Source of the DNA: Photobacterium galatheae | GTDB lineage: Bacteria; Pseudomonadota; Gammaproteobacteria; Enterobacterales; Vibrionaceae | Length of the DNA stretch: 64,000 bases | Assembly (NCBI RefSeq): GCF_000695255.1 | Contig: NZ_JMIB01000004.1 | Span: 62,001-126,000, forward strand | Direction of reading: 5' to 3' | Notes under the pieces: model-generated | The model's input: the letters and a program-made list of their open reading frames with translations, nothing else | What the model was told of the DNA's origin: nothing | The model's database searches: none | Made by a program: the position numbers and the translations under genes | In this document: piece by piece, positions 19,641 through 28,186 of the stretch | How positions within the stretch are numbered: position 1 is the stretch's first letter | Layout of the letters: each line of letters begins with the position of its first letter

Positions 19641-19678
19641 AAAAGCGGCAAGGTGATGCAAAACCTTGCCGCTTTTTT
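19641..19678. terminator. Intrinsic terminator after flgP
   Basis: Fourteen-base stem starting AAAAGCGGCAAGGT, loop about eight bases, then T-run. The left A-run means it can also stop the convergent channel gene. Confidence 0.92.
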
Positions 19679-19703
19679 ATGTTTGCCGAAAGGAAAGTTC
19701 GAA

Positions 19704-20345
19704 TTAGCTTTTGGCTTCTTCCTGCGCTTTGTCTTGCGCGTCATCAATTTTGAAAACCGGTAATTGCCAGCGATACTGCATTGCCGCAAGGCGTAACAGG
19801 AAACCGGTGACCAGCGTCACGCCAATGGCGATGTTTTCCGGGACTGCAAAATACAGCTGGGCCATGTACAGGCCCGCGGCAATAAAGGCGACGGAAGCAT
19901 ACAGCTCTTTATGCAGGACCAGCGGCGTCCGGCGGCAAATCAGATCGCGTAACAGGCCGCCAAATACGCCAGTGACGACAGCCGCCATCAGACAGATGAT
20001 GATCGGCTGCTCCATGTTCATGGCTACCCGGCATCCCAGAATGCTGAAAACGATCAGACCCAGAGCATCTAACACAACGAAGACTTTATGGAAGCGCACC
20101 ACTAAAGGTGCAATCCAGGTGGTCACTAAACCGGCTACACAGGTAATCAGCAGGTACTGTGGGTTTGCAATCCAGTTCAACGGGTAATGACCCAATAAAA
20201 TATCCCTGACTGTGCCGCCGCCAATCGCAGTTGCACTGGCAACCAGCATCACACCAAACCAGTCCATGTGGCGTTTGCCGGCCGCTAATGCGCCTGTCAT
20301 CGCTTCTGCAGTGATGCCGACAATATATAAAACGGTTAATAGCAT
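19704..20345 (-). CDS. TRIC-type / UPF0126 (YicG-like) membrane channel
   Basis: A 213-residue inner membrane protein with seven hydrophobic helices and two copies of the family half-repeat: the glycine motif TAIGGGTVRDILLG near residue 40 and its counterpart GVFGGLLRDLICRR near residue 125. This matches the UPF0126 family, bacterial relatives of trimeric intracellular cation (TRIC) channels. A role in cation or small-solute flux is inferred from the family. It has no obvious flagellar link and sits between flgP and flgN, which are normally adjacent in V. cholerae, so it is an insertion into the cluster. Confidence 0.9.
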   Translation of the reverse strand: MLLTVLYIVGITAEAMTGALAAGKRHMDWFGVMLVASATAIGGGTVRDILLGHYPLNWIANPQYLLITCVAGLVTTWIAPLVVRFHKVFVVLDALGLIVFSILGCRVAMNMEQPIIICLMAAVVTGVFGGLLRDLICRRTPLVLHKELYASVAFIAAGLYMAQLYFAVPENIAIGVTLVTGFLLRLAAMQYRWQLPVFKIDDAQDKAQEEAKS

Positions 20346-20652
20346 GAAAAATCAGACTCTTAATGAAAAGTGAGGAGAACAGATCGCCATGGTAAATGTG
20401 ATTTGTGTCAATATCCAATGAAATTTTTCAGTGTTTTCATGAGATGTCGTAATCCTGACACTGCGGTGGAGAGTGAACGGGGGGAGTTCATGATTGGCTG
20501 TAATATTCATGCTCATGCCATCATCAAAATGAATGCAGCAATGTTATGAATAGCGCTGAATCTACTGGATTGTTATCGGGTAAAAAGCTCGGAAAGGATA
20601 ATGGCGCTATCGAGTCAATTTATTGACACTTGCGCCAGGCCAGATTGGGTCT
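20346..20652. other. Intergenic region between the TRIC gene and flgN
   Basis: About 300 bases without a gene. An imperfect 36-base palindrome lies at 20602-20637 (outer TGGCGC/GCGCCA, inner GTCAA/TTGAC), just past the flgN stop. It has no T-run and may mark the end of the flgAMN transcript or the edge of the inserted channel gene. Confidence 0.5.
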
Positions 20653-21078
20653 TCAGGCTTTCAGATTCGTTCCGATGGAACGCAGGTTCTGAGCGACGCC
20701 TTCTTTGTTGTAGGTCTGATGATGTCCCAGACTTTGCTGAAAGAGATTATTCAGTTTATGAAAGCTGAGCTGAGCGCGTTGCAGCGCGGCACCATTGAGT
20801 TCATTGTGGTGCATGCATTCGCTGAGCAGGTTCTGAATGGTGTCGACCTGACGGGTGAAGTCAGGATTTTCTTTCAGTTGGTTGCTCTGGCTATGGCGGG
20901 CAATTTGCTGATCCTGGAGCTGAATTTTATCGACCAGCTCTTTTTTATCTTTGGCAAACCGGGTGATGTCGCCAGACTGACGTTTCACAATGGCCTCTCT
21001 TTCCTGTTCCAACAGGCGTAAGAGAGCCTCAAGTGTGGCATGTTGCTGGGCAAGTAGTTGTTCAATGGTCGGCGACAT
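20653..21078 (-). CDS. flgN: FlgN, export chaperone for hook-filament junction proteins
   Basis: A 141-residue, almost wholly helical, Gln/Leu/Glu-rich cytoplasmic protein that fits FlgN, the chaperone for FlgK and FlgL. The N-terminal MSPTIEQLLAQQHATLEALL and the two long amphipathic helices match the family plan. It follows flgM by 41 bases in the order flgA-flgM-flgN on the minus strand, the usual Vibrio arrangement. Confidence 0.9.
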   Translation of the reverse strand: MSPTIEQLLAQQHATLEALLRLLEQEREAIVKRQSGDITRFAKDKKELVDKIQLQDQQIARHSQSNQLKENPDFTRQVDTIQNLLSECMHHNELNGAALQRAQLSFHKLNNLFQQSLGHHQTYNKEGVAQNLRSIGTNLKA

Positions 21079-21119
21079 AGGTCAAACTCCGGCAAAACTG
21101 CGGCGAGCGACTGATCATA

Positions 21120-21437
21120 TCAGAGCCCGCGCAGTTCGTCCTCAAAACGCATCATATTACTTGCCAGACGATCTGCATCGACTTTGTAGGAACCATTGCT
21201 AATCGCATTTTTGATCGCTTCGACCTTGTTGCGGTCGATACTGGGTTCAGCTGCCAGCTGCTGATGGATTTGACCAACGGCACGGGCCTGTGAACTGAGA
21301 GAAACGGCGTCCCTTGGGGCGTGACTGGTTTCTTCTCGGGTTTCAGTCCTGCTCTGATTGGTATTGGTACTGCTGCTGTTACGCAGATTGGCCAGAAGCT
21401 GACCGCTGCGCAGGGAATCAATACTTGCCATAATCAT
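21120..21437 (-). CDS. flgM: FlgM, anti-sigma-28 factor
   Basis: FlgM holds FliA inactive until it is exported through the finished hook. The 105-residue product has an unstructured Ser/Thr/Asn/Arg-rich N-terminal half and a conserved sigma-binding C-terminus, IDRNKVEAIKNAISNG then SYKVDADRLASNMM. Two starts are possible: the first ATG, 4 bases after AAGGC, and an ATG two codons later that better matches homologs beginning MAGIDNLR. A sigma-28 promoter lies about 40 bases upstream, which gives feedback control. Confidence 0.93.
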   Translation of the reverse strand: MIMASIDSLRSGQLLANLRNSSSTNTNQSRTETREETSHAPRDAVSLSSQARAVGQIHQQLAAEPSIDRNKVEAIKNAISNGSYKVDADRLASNMMRFEDELRGL

Positions 21438-21472
21438 GTTGCCTTAAACAGATATTCATCGGTAATGCCCTG

Positions 21473-21499
21473 CTATCGGCAAGGCTCTGTATAACTTTA
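21473..21499 (-). promoter_or_regulatory. Sigma-28 (FliA)-type promoter of flgM-flgN
   Basis: On the minus strand TAAA, 15 bases, GCCGATAG (one mismatch to GCCGATAA). It sits between flgA and flgM, so flgMN can be made late in assembly. Confidence 0.75.
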
Positions 21500-21507
21500 G
21501 CATTTTT

Positions 21508-22215
21508 TTAATATCTGACGGTGACTTCGCCAACGGCTGTAATCGTCGCACTGACGATGCGGCGGGACTTATTGTTTTGCACCCGGATTTCTTCACCCAA
21601 GGAGCCGTCCGATAAGGCGGTTCCTTTGGTGACAATGTTCAGGCCACTCTGACCGGCTTTGATGATGACCGAATCATTCCTGCACACCAGGCAGATATCA
21701 TTGCCTTCAACGGCTTCGCCCATATTGATGTTTCGTTTGACCGTTGAGCCGATAATTTGCTCCGGGTATTCAAAAACAATGCTTCGCTGGAAGCGAGTTT
21801 CAACCTGGTCGACTTTCAGGTCAGATGCATGAATCACGGCACCACGGGCCAGCGGCCGGGCAGCAACCACACGAGGGAGTAAGAGGCTCACCTGCACTGG
21901 CACATAGACCTGCCAGCCTGAAGTTGGGCAACTGATGAGTACAGTGACGTTTCCGTTGAGCGACTGTTTTCCGGGCACTGAACGATTCAGGGGTTCCTGG
22001 CAGTCTCCGATGCGTAGACGGTTGTCCAATTCTGCAGCGGAAATTTGCAGTTCCCCCCGCTCTGGTCTGAGCACCAGGCTGCGGATGTGATCTGTTGCTG
22101 CCTGGCGCACATTACTGAGCATATTATCGCTAGCAGCAATTGCATTCGCGCTTAAGAAACCGCAGAGTATGCCGATAAAGATCAAACAGAGTGTTAAATG
22201 TGTTCTTTCGGTCAC
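21508..22215 (-). CDS. flgA: FlgA, chaperone for P-ring assembly
   Basis: Periplasmic chaperone for FlgI. From a GTG at 22215 the product is 235 residues with a hydrophobic signal segment (LTLCLIFIGILCGFLSANAIA, given here without flanks removed at 20: LTLCLIFIGILCGFLSANAI) and a C-terminal SAF domain with RPLARGAVIHASDL and the final IVSATITAVGEVTVRY. The frame is open back to a TTG at 22302, which would put 29 extra residues ahead of the signal segment, so GTG is preferred. The start lies 137 bases from divergent cheV. Confidence 0.9.
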   Translation of the reverse strand: MTERTHLTLCLIFIGILCGFLSANAIAASDNMLSNVRQAATDHIRSLVLRPERGELQISAAELDNRLRIGDCQEPLNRSVPGKQSLNGNVTVLISCPTSGWQVYVPVQVSLLLPRVVAARPLARGAVIHASDLKVDQVETRFQRSIVFEYPEQIIGSTVKRNINMGEAVEGNDICLVCRNDSVIIKAGQSGLNIVTKGTALSDGSLGEEIRVQNNKSRRIVSATITAVGEVTVRY

Positions 22216-22352
22216 GATTTTTGCTCTTTTTAGGTCGCTTTCAGGGGCTACAATTGCACCATGATAGGGGATTTTGAGTCGGATTACTCGTTTATCCTTC
22301 AAAATTGTCTATTTTAACAACAATTCAATTCGACAACTTTGGAGTCAGGTAT

Positions 22353-23270
22353 ATGTCGGGGATTTTGGATTCTGTGAATCAGCGCACTCAGCTTGTGGGA
22401 CAAAACCGTCTGGAGCTGCTGACCTTCAAGCTGAACCGCCGTCAGCGCTACGGTATCAACGTCTTCAAGGTGAAAGAGGTACTTCAGTGCCCGAAGCTCA
22501 CAGCGATGCCAAATCTCCATCCGCTGGTCAAAGGAATCGCTCACATCCGTGGTCATACCATTTCTGTGATTGATATGAGTCTGGCAACGGGGGGTCGTCC
22601 GATTGAAAACACAGAGAATTGTTTTGTGATCATCTCCGAGTTTAATCGCTCTGTGCAGGGTTTTTTAGTGTCCGCTGTTGAGCGAATCATTAATATGAAC
22701 TGGGAGGAAATTCTGCCGCCACCGAAAGGGGCAGGAAGTACCAATTATCTGACTGCGGTGACAGAAATTGATGGTGAACTGGTTGAAATTCTGGATGTCG
22801 AGAAAATTCTGGATGAAATTTCGCCAAGAACCACTGAAGTCTCTGAGTCACTGCGCGAAGAAATGCTTCATGAGAATCCGGTCACGCGCCGAGTTTTGGT
22901 GGCAGATGACTCCAGTGTTGCGCGTAAGCAGGTACAACGAGCCATCAAATCGATTGGTTGCGAATGTATTCTGGTGAAGGATGGCCGAGAGGCGCTTGAA
23001 AAGTTACGCGCAATGGCGAAGGAAGACAGTATTTATAATCAGCTTGATTTGGTCATTTCGGATATTGAGATGCCGGAAATGGATGGTTATACGCTGACAG
23101 CGGCCATCAGAAATGATGCCAATCTAAAAGATTTACATGTTATCCTGCACACCTCGTTGAGCGGGGTATTTAATCAGGCCATGGTCGACCGAGTTGGCGC
23201 GAATGCATTTATTCCCAAGTTCAATCCCGATGAACTGGGTGCAGCGGTCAAAGCGGCCATGCCTGGATAA
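22353..23270 (+). CDS. cheV: CheV, chemotaxis coupling protein with receiver domain
   Basis: CheW-like adaptor fused to a receiver. The 305 residues split into a CheW domain (about 15-165, with HPLVKGIAHIRGHTISVIDM) and a REC domain from about 180 with the acidic pair ADDSS and phospho-acceptor Asp in ISDIEMPEMDG. It links receptors to CheA and is thought to buffer phosphate flow. GGAG precedes the ATG at 22353. It starts the cheV-cheR pair, 19 bases ahead of cheR, as in V. cholerae. Confidence 0.95.
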   Translation: MSGILDSVNQRTQLVGQNRLELLTFKLNRRQRYGINVFKVKEVLQCPKLTAMPNLHPLVKGIAHIRGHTISVIDMSLATGGRPIENTENCFVIISEFNRSVQGFLVSAVERIINMNWEEILPPPKGAGSTNYLTAVTEIDGELVEILDVEKILDEISPRTTEVSESLREEMLHENPVTRRVLVADDSSVARKQVQRAIKSIGCECILVKDGREALEKLRAMAKEDSIYNQLDLVISDIEMPEMDGYTLTAAIRNDANLKDLHVILHTSLSGVFNQAMVDRVGANAFIPKFNPDELGAAVKAAMPG

Positions 23271-23289
23271 ACTGACGTTAGAGTAGTAG

Positions 23290-24120
23290 ATGACAGCCAT
23301 AACAATTAAAGACCAGGAATATAGAGATTTTTGCCGTTTTTTAGAAGGACAATGCGGTATCGTTCTTGGCGACAGCAAACAGTATCTGGTTCGGAGTCGC
23401 CTGAGTCCTTTGGTTAGCCGTTTTGGCTTGGCGTCGCTCTCGGAATTGCTGCAGAATGTTATTTCCGGCCGGAACCGTGAATTGCGGGTTGCGGCTGTAG
23501 ATGCCATGACGACCAACGAGACACTGTGGTTCAGGGATAGTTATCCCTTTACGGTGCTGGCAGAGAAAATTTTGCCTGAACTGGCGAACCATAAGCGTCC
23601 GATCCGAATCTGGTCGGCTGCAAGTTCTTCGGGTCAGGAACCGTATTCCATTGCGATGACGGTGCTGGAGACGCAGCAGCGTCGTCCGGGTATGTTGTCG
23701 CTGGGCACTCAGGTGACAGCAACGGATATCTCACAAACCATGCTGGATATGTGCCGAACCGGGGTTTATGACAGTCTGGCGCTGAGTCGTGGGCTGTCTC
23801 CGGAGCGCCGGCAGGCTTTTTTTGAGCCAATCGGCAATGGCCGGATGCGCATCAGCAGTAAAGTGAAGCAGATGGTGAACTTCCGTCCGCAGAACCTGAA
23901 AGACAGTTATGCACTGTTGGGTAAGTTCGACGTGATTTTCTGTCGTAACGTGCTGATCTACTTTGCCCCGGAAATGAAAGCCAAAGTTTTGAATCAGATG
24001 GCAGCCAGTTTGAATCCCGGCGGTTATCTGTTACTGGGTGCATCAGAATCACTGACGGGTCTGACAGACCGTTTTGAGATGGTCCGCTGTAATCCCGGGA
24101 TCATCTACAAACTGAAATAA
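23290..24120 (+). CDS. cheR: CheR, chemoreceptor glutamate methyltransferase
   Basis: Methylates glutamates of methyl-accepting chemotaxis proteins using S-adenosylmethionine. The 276-residue product has the N-terminal CheR helical domain, the MTTNETLWFRDSYPF motif, the SAM-binding region IRIWSAASSSGQEPYSIAM, and the FDVIFCRNVLIYF block. It is the second gene after cheV and is closed by a terminator before the flgB promoter. Confidence 0.97.
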   Translation: MTAITIKDQEYRDFCRFLEGQCGIVLGDSKQYLVRSRLSPLVSRFGLASLSELLQNVISGRNRELRVAAVDAMTTNETLWFRDSYPFTVLAEKILPELANHKRPIRIWSAASSSGQEPYSIAMTVLETQQRRPGMLSLGTQVTATDISQTMLDMCRTGVYDSLALSRGLSPERRQAFFEPIGNGRMRISSKVKQMVNFRPQNLKDSYALLGKFDVIFCRNVLIYFAPEMKAKVLNQMAASLNPGGYLLLGASESLTGLTDRFEMVRCNPGIIYKLK

Positions 24121-24125
24121 ATATG

Positions 24126-24148
24126 AAGGGCCCGTTTCGGGCCCTTTT
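24126..24148 (+). terminator. Intrinsic terminator of cheVR
   Basis: AAGGGCCCG/CGGGCCCTT stem with TTT loop and a short T-run. Confidence 0.88.
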
Positions 24149-24207
24149 GCTATGCCTGCATTGCCGAATGCGTTCCTTGGTATAGAAAAACCCCTTCCTA
24201 TTAATGT

Positions 24208-24222
24208 TGGCACGCCCTTTGC
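24208..24222 (+). promoter_or_regulatory. Sigma-54 promoter of the flgB operon
   Basis: TGGCAC-N5-TTGC, with GG and GC ten bases apart, exactly the consensus. It lies 34 bases before the flgB ATG and follows the cheR terminator. Confidence 0.9.
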
Positions 24223-24255
24223 AGTTATTTCTGCAAGTTATTCAGGAGGCAGACG

Positions 24256-24651
24256 ATGGCCATTTCTTTTGATAAAGCACTCGGTGTACACCAATACACA
24301 GTCGGCGTCCGCGGCAAACGGGCGGAAACCCTTGCCAGCAATATCGCCAATGCCAATACACCAGGCTATAAAGCAAAAGATCTGGACTTCCAGCGTGCCT
24401 TGAATGCGGCAACATCAGAGGCAAAGATTGGCCTCAGTCGCACCAATCAGCGGCATATTGCTGCCTCCACAACGGTGATGGGCGAACAGAAATACCGGAT
24501 TCCAAACCAGCCGGATACGGGGGATGGCAACACGGTTGACGCCCAAGTGGAACAAAATCTGTTTATGCAAAACGCGCTGGAATATCAGGCATCGCTGGAT
24601 TTTCTGGGCTCAAAATTCAAAAACCTGAGCAAGGCATTAAAAGGGGAATAA
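24256..24651 (+). CDS. flgB: FlgB, proximal rod protein
   Basis: First proximal rod subunit of the flagellar axle. The 131-residue product has the family core RAETLASNIANANTPGYKAKD near residue 25-45 (shown as RAETLASNIAN then ANTPGYKAKD) and a helical C-terminus. CAGGAGG lies ahead of the ATG. It opens the flgBCDE block driven by a consensus sigma-54 promoter, and flgC starts 3 bases after its stop codon. Confidence 0.97.
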   Translation: MAISFDKALGVHQYTVGVRGKRAETLASNIANANTPGYKAKDLDFQRALNAATSEAKIGLSRTNQRHIAASTTVMGEQKYRIPNQPDTGDGNTVDAQVEQNLFMQNALEYQASLDFLGSKFKNLSKALKGE

Positions 24652-24654
24652 TCA

Positions 24655-25071
24655 ATGAGTTTGTTTAACGTTTTTAATGTCACCGGGTCGGCAATGAGTG
24701 CAGAATCCGTGCGTTTGAATACCACAGCCAGTAACCTGGCGAACGCCAATACCGTCAGCAGCTCAGCGGCGGAAACGTATAAAGCCCGTCAGCCGGTCTT
24801 TGAAGCGGCGTTACAAAGTGCCAGTTACCAGCGTGATGAAAGTGTGCCTGTGCGGGTGAAAGCGATTGTTGAGAGTCAGAAACCTCTGACAGCGGAGTAT
24901 AACCCGTCGCATCCTTTGGCAAATGCTGAAGGCTATATCTACAAACCAAATGTGAATGTGATGGAAGAGATGGCAAACATGATCTCAGCTTCACGTTCCT
25001 ACCAGAGCAATGTTCAGGTTGCAGATGCGAGTAAGCAGATGCTGATGCGAACACTGCAGATGGGCCAATAA
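24655..25071 (+). CDS. flgC: FlgC, proximal rod protein
   Basis: 138-residue rod subunit with the N-terminal heptad motif LNTTASNLANANT and the C-terminal VNVMEEMANMISASRSYQSN typical of axial proteins. The two ends form the D0 coiled coil in the rod. It sits between flgB (3 bases) and flgD (18 bases) in the sigma-54 operon. Confidence 0.97.
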   Translation: MSLFNVFNVTGSAMSAESVRLNTTASNLANANTVSSSAAETYKARQPVFEAALQSASYQRDESVPVRVKAIVESQKPLTAEYNPSHPLANAEGYIYKPNVNVMEEMANMISASRSYQSNVQVADASKQMLMRTLQMGQ

Positions 25072-25089
25072 GGGTAAGGAGTGACTGAC

Positions 25090-25803
25090 ATGACCGGTAT
25101 TAAAGGCGCAGGTCAAAGCCCTTTGTCCTATGTTGACCAGCTCAAAAGTATGCAGGAGAAAAAACTGCAGTCTGAGCAGAAAGTCACGGGACAACAAGAG
25201 CTGAAGCAGGAAGATTTTCTGTCGCTGCTGACCAAACAATTGTCGCAGCAGGACCCGTTCAAGCCTGTTGGGAACGATCAGATGATCGCACAGATGGCGT
25301 CGTTTGCCACGGTTGACGGCATCAGCAAAATGAACGACCAGTTTGGCGGCCTGAATGCGGCTATGACCTCAAATCAGGCGCTACAGGCATCTTCATTAGT
25401 GGGGCGTGACGTCCTGGTACCAAACCCGACGGCTTCGAAAAACGTGGAAGGTGGCATTACCGGGATGGTTAAGTTACCGCAATCACTGAACAGCCTGATT
25501 GTCCGCGTTGAGAATGCCGCTGGTGAACTGGTTCGCTCCTTTGATATGGGGGCAAAACCTGCCGGGGACCACCGTGTTGCATGGGATGGCAAAGATGACA
25601 ACGGCAACATGTTGCCAGCCGGTCAGTATCAGCTGAAAGTCGGCGGCTTTGCCGACGGCAAGAGTACCGAATTTGATGTATCGACTTATGCCAATGTGAA
25701 CAGTGTGCTGCTGGGCAATGGTGATGGTAACGTCATGCTGAATCTGGCGGGCTTTGAATCCCCGATCAAGCTATCCGACGTGCTGGAAGTCGGTCAGGCA
25801 TAA
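25090..25803 (+). CDS. flgD: FlgD, hook-cap / scaffolding protein
   Basis: FlgD caps the growing hook and is lost on its completion. The 237-residue product has the N-terminal export and oligomerisation part with QEDFLSLLTKQLSQQDPFKP and the FlgD Ig/tudor region near the C-terminus (GDHRVAWDGKDDNGNMLPAG). The ATG at 25090 is chosen because AAGGAG sits 8 bases upstream; a GTG three codons earlier would overlap that site. flgE follows after 82 bases. Confidence 0.97.
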   Translation: MTGIKGAGQSPLSYVDQLKSMQEKKLQSEQKVTGQQELKQEDFLSLLTKQLSQQDPFKPVGNDQMIAQMASFATVDGISKMNDQFGGLNAAMTSNQALQASSLVGRDVLVPNPTASKNVEGGITGMVKLPQSLNSLIVRVENAAGELVRSFDMGAKPAGDHRVAWDGKDDNGNMLPAGQYQLKVGGFADGKSTEFDVSTYANVNSVLLGNGDGNVMLNLAGFESPIKLSDVLEVGQA

Positions 25804-25885
25804 CAAAATATACAGCGCCTGCCGGCAGAGGGTACGGCAGGTGAGATAAGACATACGCTGTACACAGAATTCAGGAGAGTTACCC

Positions 25886-27187
25886 ATGGGTTTTAATGTC
25901 GCACTCAGTGGTCTGGGCGCAGCTCAGAAAGATCTGAACACCACAAGTAACAACATTGCCAACGCCAATACTTACGGCTTTAAAGAGTCGCGGGCCGAAT
26001 TTGGCGATGTGTACTCCCGCTCAATTTTTTCTAATCCGAAAACCACCACGGGTGGCGGTGTACAGACCTCAGTGGTTGCGCAGCAGTTCCATGAAGGTTC
26101 CAGTATTTATACCAATAACCCAATGGATCTGCGGATTTCCGGAACCGGCTTCTTTGCGGTTGCTGATCAGCGTCTGGAGCCGAACAACAACAGCTTAACC
26201 CGGAACGGTGCATTTCACCTGAATAAAGACAACTACATTGTCAACTCAGAAGATCAGTTCCTGCTGGGTTACGGTGTGGATCAGGAAACCGATCAGGTGG
26301 TTTCTTATGAACCGCAGGCACTGAAAGTGCCGGATCAGTTTGGTCAGCCAAAGGCGACCAGTCAGGTTGATATCGGTGTGAACCTGCCTGCAAATGGTGA
26401 TCCAAAGGACATCAACCAGTTTAATTTCGAAGATCCGGATACGTATAACAAGTCAACGTCGGTGACCATGTATGATTCACTGGGTCAGCCGTACAAAATG
26501 ACCAGTTACTATGTGAAGGACAACACACAGCCAAACCGCTGGGCAACCTTCTATACAGTCACCGATGCCGATGGTGAAAAACCACTGGATATTGACGGTG
26601 GTGCAGCGACCAATGTTGCCGGTCATGCCGGTGCCTATGTCGATTTTAACTTCGATGGAACTGTGGCGCAGATCAACGGTGGTGATCCGATGGTCTCCGA
26701 GAATTTTGCTGCTGCCGGGATCAGCATGAACGGTGCAGACGCCAGTCAGACCCTGAACTTCAATTTTGATGCCCCGACGCAGTATGCTGCACCGTTTGAA
26801 GTGCGCAGATTCAGTGAAAATGGTGCAACCACCGGTTATTTGTCGAAAGTTGACGTTGATGCGAAAGGATCGATTGTTGCGACTTACAGTAACGGCGAAA
26901 ACATCACGCTGGGTCGTGTGGGTATGGTCCGTGTGCCGAACGAGCAGGGCCTGCTGAAAAAAGGTGGCACGCAGTGGGACGTGAGTCAGGATTCAGGTGC
27001 TGCTGTCTGGGGTGAAGCGACTTTTGGTGCATTCGGCTCAGTTAAAAGCGGTACGCTGGAACAGTCGAACATTGATATGACGCAGGAGCTGGTGGATCTG
27101 ATCACCGCTCAGCGTAATTTCCAGGCTAACTCCCGTGCGCTGGAAGTGGATAACAGTCTGCAACAGACTATCCTGCAAATCCGCTAA
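25886..27187 (+). CDS. flgE: FlgE, flagellar hook protein
   Basis: Main subunit of the hook joint. The 433-residue product begins GFNVALSGLGAAQKDLNTTS and carries the axial D0 motif SNNIANANTYGFKESRAEF. It ends with the conserved NIDMTQELVDLITAQRNFQA. A CAGGAGAG site precedes the ATG. A 232-base gap with its own sigma-54 promoter separates it from flgF, so it ends the first hook-rod unit. Confidence 0.97.
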   Translation: MGFNVALSGLGAAQKDLNTTSNNIANANTYGFKESRAEFGDVYSRSIFSNPKTTTGGGVQTSVVAQQFHEGSSIYTNNPMDLRISGTGFFAVADQRLEPNNNSLTRNGAFHLNKDNYIVNSEDQFLLGYGVDQETDQVVSYEPQALKVPDQFGQPKATSQVDIGVNLPANGDPKDINQFNFEDPDTYNKSTSVTMYDSLGQPYKMTSYYVKDNTQPNRWATFYTVTDADGEKPLDIDGGAATNVAGHAGAYVDFNFDGTVAQINGGDPMVSENFAAAGISMNGADASQTLNFNFDAPTQYAAPFEVRRFSENGATTGYLSKVDVDAKGSIVATYSNGENITLGRVGMVRVPNEQGLLKKGGTQWDVSQDSGAAVWGEATFGAFGSVKSGTLEQSNIDMTQELVDLITAQRNFQANSRALEVDNSLQQTILQIR

Positions 27188-27370
27188 TCGAAACTGTTAC
27201 AGATTGCCGCCTGACTTCCGACAGGCGGCAATGTTTGTCCTTTCTTATTTCTTTCTGTTGTCATTTCTTTGGCGCTTTGACCGCCATGATTCTGGGTGCT
27301 GGGAAGCTGATCCCAGTAATTCTCTGATCTTTCACCGCTTTGAATACCATTTCAAATGGTTTCCTAAAAC

Positions 27371-27385
27371 TGGTACGCATATTGC
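27371..27385 (+). promoter_or_regulatory. Sigma-54 promoter of the flgF operon
   Basis: TGGTAC-N5-TTGC with correct ten-base GG to GC spacing, 35 bases before the flgF ATG. Confidence 0.82.
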
Positions 27386-27419
27386 TTCTATTGATGCAGT
27401 ACTGATTGGGAGACTCAAA

Positions 27420-28169
27420 ATGGATCGTGCACTGTATTTGGCAATGAGTGGCGCTAAGCAGGATATGCATGGCTTGCAGCTTCATGCCAACAACCTGGCC
27501 AACGTTCGGACCACAGGCTTTCGCGCTGATTTAGAACAGGCGCGCAGCATGCAGGCGTTTGGCGAAGGCATGCCGAGCCGAGTATTTACCATGACTGAAA
27601 GAGCAGGGCAGGATTTTGCCCAGGGCGCTGTGATGACCACAGGCCGTGACCTCGATGTTGCCGTTGAAGGGCAGGGTTGGCTGGCGGTTCTGGATGCGAC
27701 TGGACAGGAGTCCTATACCCGGGCCGGGCACCTGAAAATTGACCAGACGGGTTTGCTGCAAAACAGTAATGGCAGCCTGATGGTCGGTGAAAACGGCGGC
27801 CCAATTTTTATTCCGCTGCCAGTCAGCAAAATTGAGATTGGGAAGGACGGCACTGTATCTGTCCGCCCACAGGGCGCGCCAGCCGATGCGATGGAAGTGG
27901 TTGATCGCATCAAGATGGTGAGACCCGACAACAGCGAATTATTTAAAGACGTTGATGGTCTGTTTAAATCAAAAGTGCCGGCACAGATGTTTGATGCCGA
28001 TGCAGAGGTCACGCTGCTCAGCGGCGCGCTGGAAGGCAGTAATGTGAATGCCGTTGGCGAAATGACCAGTATGATCGATCTGCAGCGTCACTTTGAAATG
28101 CAAGTGAAGTTAATGAAAACCGCAGAGGAAATGGACCAGGCGTCTTCTTCTCTGCTGCGTTTGGGCTAA
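27420..28169 (+). CDS. flgF: FlgF, proximal rod protein
   Basis: 249-residue rod subunit beginning MDRALYLAMSGAKQDMHG with the axial motif HANNLANVRTTGFRADL. The C-terminal SNVNAVGEMTSMIDLQRHFE is typical. GGGAG stands before the ATG at 27420; an in-frame start far upstream at 27135 would overlap flgE and give an unrelated N-terminus. It leads flgFGHIJ, and flgG starts 17 bases after it. Confidence 0.97.
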   Translation: MDRALYLAMSGAKQDMHGLQLHANNLANVRTTGFRADLEQARSMQAFGEGMPSRVFTMTERAGQDFAQGAVMTTGRDLDVAVEGQGWLAVLDATGQESYTRAGHLKIDQTGLLQNSNGSLMVGENGGPIFIPLPVSKIEIGKDGTVSVRPQGAPADAMEVVDRIKMVRPDNSELFKDVDGLFKSKVPAQMFDADAEVTLLSGALEGSNVNAVGEMTSMIDLQRHFEMQVKLMKTAEEMDQASSSLLRLG

Positions 28170-28186
28170 TGAGGAAGGAATAACAC

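Noticed and set aside
20602..20637. Imperfect palindrome after flgN considered as a terminator or insertion-element end
   Set aside because: No T-run and no flanking target duplication or transposase are visible, so neither call is supported.
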